From the IMG/VR virus record IMGVR_UViG_3300030419_006513, positions 19,138 to 46,969 of that record: a stretch of 27,832 nucleotides of DNA, one strand, 5' to 3'. The notes under the pieces were generated by a model. The model worked only from the letters and a program-made list of their open reading frames with translations. It ran no database searches and was not told the DNA's origin. Within the stretch, counting starts at the first letter, position 1. Each line of letters opens with the position of its first letter. The position numbers were made by a program, and so were the translations under genes. The DNA comes from a virus. Shown here piece after piece: positions 22,921-27,832 of the stretch.

Positions 22921-23010
22921 GGCACCAGTTAAAGAAAAAAGGCACCAGTTAATAAAAAAAGGCACCAGTTAATAAAAAAAGGCACCAGTTAATAAAAAAA
23001 GGCACTAGTT
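22921..23010. repeat. Five tandem 20-bp repeats (GGCACCAGTTAATAAAAAAA)
   Basis: Units begin at 22921, 22941, 22961, 22981 and 23001. The ten-base core GGCACCAGTT is perfect in four and has one change (GGCACTAGTT) in the fifth. The spacer is AATAAAAAAA or AAAGAAAAAA. The period is exactly 20 bases, so the A-tracts recur about every two helical turns. The array lies between the lipoprotein stop and the hsp20 -35 box. It could be an intrinsically curved upstream activating region, a set of regulator sites, or iterons. Confidence 0.95.
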
Positions 23011-23021
23011 TATACAACAAA

Positions 23022-23912
23022 TTATTGCAAATATCCTGTACCGACAACTTCCCATTCCATATGTGTCTCAATATAAGAATTGAAAATATCTGTTTCTACT
23101 AATTCAACCTTGTGCCTAGCTAGATGGATAGCAGCTAATGAGCCGGATGGGAACATATTAAGATATTCTGCGGGGATTTGCAAGAAACCATTGTCCTCCC
23201 CAACACATGTAGCGTGACCAAAGAATACTGAACCATCTCCAGAATAAGCTGCTACGCGAATCATAAACACAGAATTGACACTTGTGGGCGCCCAACTAAA
23301 AGCTGCCCCAGATCTGTTTATAGGGGCGGCAAAGGCATATGATGGATCAACATAAAACATGGTGTATGGTTCAATAAAGTCAAATCCATGGCTAGAAAAG
23401 AAAGAGTAGGCGCCGGCATCTGTCTGAACTTCATATAGGGCATCTCTCTGCAATTGGGCCTCATAAATATTTTCAGTCTGAAATAGGCCAGTTCCAACCT
23501 GTGTTGCCATAAAATTGTGACCAGCACTTGTGACATTGAGTGTGGCGCCAACATCAACTGGAATAGTAGAGGGGTTGATACCCGTCAAGGAGTTTGTACA
23601 CTCTCCAACTTCCGGTATCCATTCAGTATGATTATCGGAAATGGGTTGATGAAATTCAGCAGCGAAATTAATCCGGATTTCTTGCGATTCCCCCATACAG
23701 GCCGGACAAGCCACTTGCCTTAAGTGTAAATGCGTATAGCCACTAACCCCCACCCTTTCATCAGAAGGCTCAAAACTAGGCTCTATGGCCGGCTCTGGGG
23801 ATGTATTGGTATCTGTTGTAATATCCGATGTGTCTTGAGCTTTGTCATCTCTCTTCATTATACTTACATCACTTCCACATGCAAGTAACAATGCTAAAAA
23901 TATATATTTCAC
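23022..23912 (-). CDS. Secreted lipoprotein of unknown function
   Basis: A 296-residue protein with a lipobox signal 'MKYIFLALLLACGSD' (acylated C12). A low-complexity linker rich in Asp/Thr/Pro/Glu/Ser (residues about 20-55) leads to a beta-rich domain. Notable stretches are 'LHLRQVACPACMGESQEIRI' (a CxxC pair), 'GATLNVTSAGHNFMATQVGT' and 'VNSVFMIRVAAYSGDG'. A fifth cysteine ('HATCVGED') is near the end. Linkers of this composition are common in lipoproteins of deltaproteobacterial-type hosts. The GTG start overlaps the phosphoesterase stop (GTGA) and has a GGAGG site. Surface exposure suggests a role in host envelope modification or exclusion of rival phages, which is inference. Confidence 0.72.
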   Translation of the reverse strand: MKYIFLALLLACGSDVSIMKRDDKAQDTSDITTDTNTSPEPAIEPSFEPSDERVGVSGYTHLHLRQVACPACMGESQEIRINFAAEFHQPISDNHTEWIPEVGECTNSLTGINPSTIPVDVGATLNVTSAGHNFMATQVGTGLFQTENIYEAQLQRDALYEVQTDAGAYSFFSSHGFDFIEPYTMFYVDPSYAFAAPINRSGAAFSWAPTSVNSVFMIRVAAYSGDGSVFFGHATCVGEDNGFLQIPAEYLNMFPSGSLAAIHLARHKVELVETDIFNSYIETHMEWEVVGTGYLQ

Positions 23913-24601
23913 TTTTCCTCCAGTGTTCTATAATTATACTTCTTTAATCTTAATTTACCATCTTTTAAAATAATATATGTTGTATGTTCTACCCAATCGC
24001 CTGTGTTAGCATATGTTCTGATATTTTCATCCTGATCAATCCAAATAACAGCTTCTGGGATATGTGTGTGACCCATTATAAAAACATCTACATCATCATT
24101 CCATTTGATAATATTCCAAATTCGTTTAAGTTTCTTCTTTTTGGCAAATATCTTAACCAACAACGCTGCTAAGTTTTTTTTGAAATATCTTTCTAACCAA
24201 TCATGACATATAGAGACAACATTCATCATAAATCTCCAATGTACTAATCCAGTCTCATATTGGTCACCATGTTGGATTCTGAATGATCTATTTCCATATT
24301 CAAATTCATATTGTGAAACAAACTCAATATTTGAACATGTTAAACCAACAAATTTCTCAAATGCGATATCGTGATTGCCGACAACATATACTATTTTTTT
24401 ATCTAGTTTTGAAAGATAACTAAATATTTTTGTTGTTATTTCTGTAAATTTGGGAATTTTTATAAAATCTATTATGTCCCCCGCTAATATCAATTCATCA
24501 AATTCTACATTCTGGAGGAATTGGAGAAGTTCCTTTTCTTTTGAATAAAAGCTTCCCAAGTGGACATCTGATATAATCAGTCTTACATAATCTTCGGCCA
24601 T
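23909..24601 (-). CDS. LpxH-like metallophosphoesterase
   Basis: A 230-residue calcineurin-fold enzyme with all five motifs: 'LIISDVHLGS' (D12, H14), 'LILAGDIIDFI', 'VVGNHD', 'IQHGDQYE' and 'IMGHTHIPE'. The layout and the long helical insert between the fourth and fifth motifs ('RYFKKNLAALLVKIFAKKKK') resemble UDP-2,3-diacylglucosamine pyrophosphatases and related phosphoesterases. It may act on a lipid-linked or nucleotide-sugar diphosphate. A GAGGTGAG site precedes the ATG. Confidence 0.82.
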   Translation of the reverse strand: MAEDYVRLIISDVHLGSFYSKEKELLQFLQNVEFDELILAGDIIDFIKIPKFTEITTKIFSYLSKLDKKIVYVVGNHDIAFEKFVGLTCSNIEFVSQYEFEYGNRSFRIQHGDQYETGLVHWRFMMNVVSICHDWLERYFKKNLAALLVKIFAKKKKLKRIWNIIKWNDDVDVFIMGHTHIPEAVIWIDQDENIRTYANTGDWVEHTTYIILKDGKLRLKKYNYRTLEEK

Positions 24602-24610
24602 CTCACCTCG

Positions 24611-24718
24611 CTAGAATAATAAATTGTTTAAATAATCATAATAATATTTTTTAAAAGGGGTTTTTGTAATTATACGCTCAAAAATCGTTTTGGAACGTAT
24701 AACCTTAAAATTTTCCAT
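24611..24718 (-). CDS. Basic micro-ORF
   Basis: A 35-residue frame starting 'MENFKVIRSKTIFERIITKT' and ending 'PFKKYYYDYLNNLLF'. Its ATG overlaps the stop of the upstream membrane microprotein (TAATG). The peptide is basic and aromatic. Evidence is limited to coupling and the absence of another gene here. It could be non-coding leader for the phosphoesterase gene. Confidence 0.35.
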   Translation of the reverse strand: MENFKVIRSKTIFERIITKTPFKKYYYDYLNNLLF

Positions 24719-24876
24719 TATTCTTCTTTATTGCGCCAGTTGTTCAAGCAAAAAACACAAAACCCCGTACAAATAAGACCCCAAATTATATTACTGTCCA
24801 TAAAAGATTGAATTGCAAAAGCTCCATTTAAAACTCCACAAAACAAACTAACTTTTTTAGATGCTAAAAAATCCAT
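24718..24876 (-). CDS. Two-pass membrane microprotein
   Basis: A 52-residue protein: 'MDFLASKKVSLFCGVLNGAF', then 'AIQSFMDSNIIWGLICTGFC' and 'VFCLNNWRNKEE'. Two hydrophobic segments flank a short polar turn, and the tail is charged. The ATG follows an AAGGAG site at good spacing, five bases after the stop of the preceding small gene. Layout and size echo the 57-residue microprotein at 21.8 kb. Confidence 0.6.
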   Translation of the reverse strand: MDFLASKKVSLFCGVLNGAFAIQSFMDSNIIWGLICTGFCVFCLNNWRNKEE

Positions 24877-24879
24877 ATA

Positions 24880-25035
24880 TTACTCCTTCTCTATTAACTT
24901 CTTTGATAAAATAAAGTGACCACCAATCTCATCATGTTTTATTTTATAACTTTCTTCATATATTTCAACTATTGTCCCTGTTTTATAAGTATCATCTTTA
25001 AGATTATATATTCTTACTCTGTCATTAATTTCCAT
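24880..25035 (-). CDS. Small beta-rich protein
   Basis: A 51-residue protein: 'MEINDRVRIYNLKDDTYKTG', 'TIVEIYEESYKIKHDEIGGH' and 'FILSKKLIEKE'. The pattern 'INDRVRIYN...GTIVEI...YKIKHDEIGG' looks like a small SH3/KOW-type barrel as found in phage accessory proteins. The ATG has an AGAGG site and lies 19 bases downstream of the tRNA-Leu. Confidence 0.62.
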   Translation of the reverse strand: MEINDRVRIYNLKDDTYKTGTIVEIYEESYKIKHDEIGGHFILSKKLIEKE

Positions 25036-25054
25036 ATTATCCTCTTATTAGTTA

Positions 25055-25138
25055 TACCCAAGGAGGGACTTGAACCCTCACGCTCTTATGAGCAACGGAT
25101 TTTAAGTCCGTTGTGTCTACCAATTCCACCACTTAGGC
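25055..25138 (-). tRNA. tRNA-Leu (UAA)
   Basis: An 84-base class II tRNA: acceptor GCCTAAG/CTTGGGT (with G-U pairs), D-arm 'TGGTGGAATTGGTAGACA', anticodon loop CTTAAAA with anticodon TAA (25102-25104), a long variable arm, and the T-arm 'GGGTTCAAGTCCC'. The CCA end is not encoded, so the host must add it. UUA is a favoured Leu codon in this AT-rich genome. It is transcribed directly after the tmRNA. Confidence 0.95.
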
Positions 25139-25144
25139 AAAAAA

Positions 25145-25497
25145 TGGTGGAGGCGGGGGGAGTCGAACCCCCGTCCACAGCAGCTTAGATTAGAGTCATT
25201 CACAGGCTTAGTTTATTTTTTCTAAAACAAACAAAAATAAACGGATAACCACCACGCTTACCGTTATAGGCGTTCCACCCCGGAGGGGGACCAATTTCAG
25301 CTTTGTTCTTTTCGTTGGAGCTACCCACTTAGCTTCTCTTGGTTAGATGGTTTGAAGCGACCACCCGATTAAGCCGCTAAGGCTACTTCGAAATGATTGT
25401 TGTTATTTGCAACTATTGTTTTTGAACTTTTAAGGTTGTATCTTACCTACCTGCACTCGTCCTCCGAGTTCTACCCTGTCGAAACCATTGCGCCCCC
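25145..25497 (-). ncRNA. ssrA: tmRNA (SsrA), one-piece, encoding tag ANNNNHFEVALAA
   Basis: A one-piece tmRNA of about 353 bases. The 5' end is GGGGGCGCAATGGTTTCGAC and the 3' end CGACTCCCCCCGCCTCCACCA, pairing as a seven-base acceptor stem with the G3-U70 pair used by alanyl-tRNA synthetase. The T-arm and an encoded CCA are present. The resume codon GCA is at 25410-25408 and the tag frame ends with TAA at 25371-25369. The tag ends in -ALAA, the usual ClpXP degron. It rescues stalled ribosomes. Carriage by a phage is uncommon. Confidence 0.93.
25369..25410 (-). other. tmRNA tag reading frame
   Basis: GCA AAT AAC AAC AAT CAT TTC GAA GTA GCC TTA GCG GCT TAA encodes ANNNNHFEVALAA. The four consecutive Asn and the H-F-E centre are unusual, while the C-terminal ALAA is the conserved protease signal. 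Confidence 0.88.
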
Positions 25498-25498
25498 T

Positions 25499-25561
25499 TT
25501 ATTTACAGCAACATTCACACCCACAAGGTGCGTTGCAGCCACAGCATTCACATTTTTCCAT
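25499..25561 (-). CDS. Nine-cysteine micropeptide, metallothionein-like
   Basis: The complete product is MEKCECCGCNAPCGCECCCK: 20 residues with nine cysteines (C4, C6, C7, C9, C13, C15, C17, C18, C19) as CxC, CC and CxCC clusters. The ATG at 25561 has an AGGAGG ribosome-binding site eight bases upstream. It lies between the UV endonuclease stop and the tmRNA: the stop codon ends one base before the mature tmRNA 5' end, so its mRNA must be separated from the tmRNA by processing. The composition would suit binding of Zn, Cu or Cd by thiolate clusters. Family membership cannot be proven at this length. Confidence 0.6.
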   Translation of the reverse strand: MEKCECCGCNAPCGCECCCK

Positions 25562-25582
25562 AATCAAGCCCTCCTACAATAA

Positions 25583-26500
25583 CTAGTTAATACTAAAGTC
25601 TTTGAGATATTTGAAAAGAGCTTGTTCTTTCTTTTTACACTCTAACACAACATCTACCGGTTCGTTGAAATTCTCAAACGGAGTATAATACCAGTCAGAA
25701 TGTGCATTTGCTCGAACTGAACTATCTTCATATCGTTTCTTGGAGTTAGAATGGTGACATTGTTGTTTAACACCACGATTTTGCCATGTCTCACGGGCAA
25801 GATAAAAAGCTTTTTGATAAGTAGAGTCTTGTGGACCTAGGTCATGGTGATGAGAGTCAAATACAATTGGTATACCAGTTGGCTTTGAAACGCCATGATA
25901 TAACATTTTTGTAGAATACATAGAAGCTTTATCGTCATTCTCAACAGTAAGACGTGCTTGCGTATTTGCGTCCAACTTAGAATAGTTTTTGCAGAAACGT
26001 GCCATGGCAATATCATGCTCACCGTATGCACCACCGACATGAATATTGATTTTAGCTCGGGGGGATGCTGGTAGACCCATAAGATCCATCTGAACTGAAT
26101 GTGCATTGAGTTCTGCGATAGTTTTTGCAACAGTTGCATCGTTTGGAGATGCAAGACAATTAAAAGGACCCGGATGGAACGATAAACGTTGACCAGCATC
26201 CATAGCAATTTTACCAGCAGAAGCCATTGTGTCAGCAATAGCGTCAATATCTGGTAGATCGAAGATATCATACTCAGACATCCACGGAAACAAACATGAA
26301 GTCATACGATATACAGAAATACCATTTGCATTATTCCATTCGATGATTTTTTTAAGGGCACGTACATTTGAAAGTGCAATCTCAGAAGCATATGGGACAC
26401 CTTTTGCTTTGAAAGTGCGTTTGATCATACCACGATTGCATGATATTTTTTGTTTTTGTAGTGCCATGTTGATACAGGCATAGCCAAGATTGATAGACAT
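25583..26500 (-). CDS. uvsE: UV-damage endonuclease (UVDE/UvsE)
   Basis: A protein of about 305 residues. It has 'INLGYACINMALQKQKI', 'NVRALKKIIEWNNANGISVY', 'YRMTSCLFPW', the metal-site 'RLSFHPGPFNCLASPN', 'INIHVGGAYGEHD', 'ARLTVENDDKASMY' and 'GIPIVFDSHHHDLG'. This His/Asp/Glu set in a TIM barrel is the UVDE family, which nicks DNA 5' to UV photoproducts. I use ATG 26500 (GGAG six bases upstream) instead of 26527. A repair enzyme of this kind fits a surface-water phage. It leads the stretch holding the micropeptide, tmRNA and tRNA. Confidence 0.92.
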   Translation of the reverse strand: MSINLGYACINMALQKQKISCNRGMIKRTFKAKGVPYASEIALSNVRALKKIIEWNNANGISVYRMTSCLFPWMSEYDIFDLPDIDAIADTMASAGKIAMDAGQRLSFHPGPFNCLASPNDATVAKTIAELNAHSVQMDLMGLPASPRAKINIHVGGAYGEHDIAMARFCKNYSKLDANTQARLTVENDDKASMYSTKMLYHGVSKPTGIPIVFDSHHHDLGPQDSTYQKAFYLARETWQNRGVKQQCHHSNSKKRYEDSSVRANAHSDWYYTPFENFNEPVDVVLECKKKEQALFKYLKDFSIN

Positions 26501-26562
26501 AATAATCTCCGTTTGTTGTGTGTTCAATTATTAGACGAACATCCCGGAAAATTATTCATTCA

Positions 26563-26895
26563 TTATTCTTTCATTGACTTAGAGCCACGGCACTTCCATT
26601 TCTTTCTAGATAAGTCGTTTGCACAGGGAGGATTCTTGCATTTTTTAATCTTAGCTGATCTAGCACAATATGCATCACCTTTCTTAGTTCCGGGTCTAAT
26701 TCTAGCCCCGCCATCTTTTGCTTTACCTGCTTGACCGTAAGATCTGCATCTACCATTCACTCTTTTAACGAACTTCTTGCCCTTTGCTTTCTTGCAAGGC
26801 TTTTTCTTTTTTTTCTTTTTTTTCTTTTTTTCCGCCAAGACAGCTTTAAGTTCTTCAGCAATGATTTTTCTGAGTTCTGATTCAGTTATATTCAT
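26563..26895 (-). CDS. Lys-rich basic protein with shared N-terminal head
   Basis: A protein of about 110 residues. The head 'MNITESELRKIIAEELKAVL' is nearly identical in plan to that of the next gene. Ten consecutive lysines follow (residues about 28-37), then a Cys-containing basic part ('RVNGRCRSYGQAGKAKDGG', 'RIRPGTKKGDAYCARSAKIK', 'CANDLSRKKWKCRGSKS'). The 'PGTKKGDAYCARS' and 'LSRKKWKC' stretches recur in marine-phage proteins. The ATG overlaps the upstream stop (ATGA) and has AGGAGG nine bases away. It is probably a packaged or DNA-binding protein. Confidence 0.72.
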   Translation of the reverse strand: MNITESELRKIIAEELKAVLAEKKKKKKKKKKPCKKAKGKKFVKRVNGRCRSYGQAGKAKDGGARIRPGTKKGDAYCARSAKIKKCKNPPCANDLSRKKWKCRGSKSMKE

Positions 26896-27614
26896 TTCTT
26901 TTTGCCTCCTTTCTTGCCCCATTTTTTACCTTTTCCTCGACCTTTGCATGCTGATGGGGTTGGCCTACATGCAGGGTATTTCTTGCGTTTCTCACCCTTC
27001 GAGCGGCCACAAGACTTGTAACCACCTTTGCCATCCGGAGCATTACAGTCGACCCAGCCACCTTTGCTTCCTTTGGCGCCTTTTCGTTTAAACCAGTCTC
27101 TTAAATTAGTTTCAGAACTAGGTTTTTTTGTTAATTTTCTTTTGCGCTTTCGCTTTTTCTTTTCTTCAATTTTTTTTTTAACTTCGATTTCTTCGCCATC
27201 ATCTAAGATATAATCACCATCTTCGTGTTGGCCAACATTTTCCATGGATTTTAAAATATCTTTAATTTCTTTTTCTGATGCATCATCGATAGCTTTTAAG
27301 AAAGGATCCAGTCCAGAGGCTCCGCCTTCATCTTTCAATACTTTTTCGATATCTTTTCTATCGACAGATTCGTTCTTCTTGCTTTTATTGCCCCAGTTCT
27401 TGGCGCCTACTTTTCTGCATTTAGAAAGGGCACCAGAAGCATATGCAGATGGCCAAACTTTATATCGTGATTTAACTTTATGATAACATGCATCTCTTTT
27501 GGCTTTCTTTTTTGCCTTTTTCTTTCTTTGTCGTTTCGAGCCTTTCTTCTCGTCGAGAATTTGCATAAGCTCTTCAACAATTATTTTTCTAAGTTCTGAT
27601 TCTGATATTTTCAC
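26892..27614 (-). CDS. DUF5872-like basic protein with shared N-terminal head
   Basis: A 240-residue protein. The head is 'MKISESELRKIIVEELMQIL' followed by a D-E-K-K, and is amphipathic. A basic segment 'KRQRKKKAKKKAKRD' leads to 'CYHKVKSRYKVWPSAYASGA' and 'LSKCRKVGAKNWGNKSKKNE', the pattern I associate with DUF5872. An acidic middle follows (about 95-150), then 'LRDWFKRKGAKGSKGGWVDC' with 'YKSCGRSKGEKRKKYPACRP' and a Gly/Lys-rich end. The GTG start has a GAGGA site and overlaps the upstream stop (GTGA). It is likely a virion-internal, nucleic-acid-binding protein, by analogy only. Confidence 0.74.
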   Translation of the reverse strand: MKISESELRKIIVEELMQILDEKKGSKRQRKKKAKKKAKRDACYHKVKSRYKVWPSAYASGALSKCRKVGAKNWGNKSKKNESVDRKDIEKVLKDEGGASGLDPFLKAIDDASEKEIKDILKSMENVGQHEDGDYILDDGEEIEVKKKIEEKKKRKRKRKLTKKPSSETNLRDWFKRKGAKGSKGGWVDCNAPDGKGGYKSCGRSKGEKRKKYPACRPTPSACKGRGKGKKWGKKGGKKK

Positions 27615-27832
27615 AATATTTCCTCAATCCAAGTCTTGATTATATCTTCGTTCCAACCAGAAACACCACGATATACAATCATTTCTTTCGTAATTAGTAC
27701 CATAGTAGGGTAAGCGGTTACCGGATACCCTTCTTCGCCTGACAAATCAATCATATCTCCCGCAGCTAAAATCGGTTCATCAACATTTCCCATTAAAGCC
27801 CACTGTTGTAGATCGCTTATATCGGGCTTATT
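27611..27832 (-). CDS. Thioredoxin-fold protein, N-terminus beyond right edge
   Basis: The frame is open to the right edge, so the N-terminal part, including any CxxC site, is missing. The visible 73 codons read 'ISDLQQWALMGNVDEPILAA', 'LSGEEGYPVTAYPTMVLITK' and 'MIVYRGVSGWNEDIIKTWIE'. 'YPVTAYPTMVLI' is the strand with the cis-proline of thioredoxin folds, and 'IVYRGVSGW' the following edge strand. It is probably a TlpA- or thioredoxin-like redox or periplasmic protein. Its stop overlaps the downstream GTG start. Confidence 0.6.
   Translation of the reverse strand, partial: NKPDISDLQQWALMGNVDEPILAAGDMIDLSGEEGYPVTAYPTMVLITKEMIVYRGVSGWNEDIIKTWIEEIL

Noticed and set aside
22921-23010. Possible CRISPR array
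   Set aside because: The repeats follow each other head to tail with identical A-rich fillers and no unique spacers; the period of 20 bases is too short for a CRISPR unit.
1-27832. Ordinary bacterial chromosome with a polysaccharide locus
   Set aside because: The gp55-like sigma, hub-like tail protein, small coupled phage genes and basic proteins with phage-type heads outweigh the bacterial look of the sugar genes and tmRNA.

Overview
The window looks like part of a large, AT-rich tailed-phage genome of the marine, T4-related myovirus kind, or a closely related prophage-like element. It is not ordinary bacterial chromosome. The evidence is a gp55-like late sigma factor next to small T4-type accessory genes, a large tail/baseplate-hub-like protein, a PIN-PhoH ATPase, an Hsp20, many very short genes coupled by 4-base ATGA/GTGA/TTGA overlaps, and almost every gene on the minus strand. 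A phage-borne tmRNA and a tRNA-Leu are also present. Two lipoproteins and one further protein with a signal peptide suggest a Gram-negative host. The Pro/Glu/Ser/Asp/Thr-rich linker of one lipoprotein is reminiscent of deltaproteobacterial-type bacteria, but the host cannot be fixed from the sequence alone.

Layout, read along the minus strand from right to left. (1) 27.8-26.5 kb: the end of a thioredoxin-like protein, then two very basic, Cys-containing proteins that share an N-terminal 'I-[TS]-ESELRKII-x-EEL' head. (2) 26.5-24.6 kb: a UV-damage endonuclease, a 20-residue peptide with nine cysteines, a tmRNA (tag ANNNNHFEVALAA), tRNA-Leu(UAA) and three micro-ORFs. (3) 24.6-22.4 kb: an LpxH-like phosphoesterase, a secreted lipoprotein, five tandem 20-bp repeats with phased A-tracts, and an Hsp20 gene with a clear sigma70-type promoter and a hairpin in its leader. 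(4) 22.4-19.2 kb: a second operon behind a near-perfect promoter that would give a leaderless mRNA. It holds small phage proteins, a VOC-fold protein, a eukaryotic-type phosphomannomutase and an HxGH nucleotidyltransferase, and it closes with a strong intrinsic terminator. (5) 19.2-15.0 kb: an 1120-residue protein with a C-terminal protein-kinase domain, facing the only plus-strand gene, a lipoprotein serine protease. (6) 15.0-12.5 kb: PIN-PhoH, a secreted protein and a short conserved protein behind another consensus promoter. (7) 12.6-4.1 kb: a HEXXH metallopeptidase, a Cas4/RecB-like Fe-S nuclease, then a glycan cassette (two GT4 transferases, GDP-mannose 4,6-dehydratase, a GT-A transferase, a HAD phosphatase, a sugar nucleotidyltransferase, a GDPD-like protein and a sulfotransferase). 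(8) 4.1-0 kb: small phage proteins, the late sigma factor and the large tail-hub-like protein that runs off the left edge.

Taken together, the phage appears to bring its own sugar-nucleotide and glycan-decorating capacity: PMM to mannose-1-P, GMD acting on GDP-mannose, several transferases and a sulfotransferase. It also carries translation rescue (tmRNA), UV repair, and probable virion-packaged effectors (kinase and basic proteins) with T4-like capsid-targeting heads. The least expected items are the nine-cysteine micropeptide ending one base before the tmRNA, the kinase with a candidate packaging signal, and the 20-bp repeat array at the Hsp20 promoter. No CRISPR array, insertion sequence or attachment site was recognised. 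No stretch longer than 300 bases lacks a gene.
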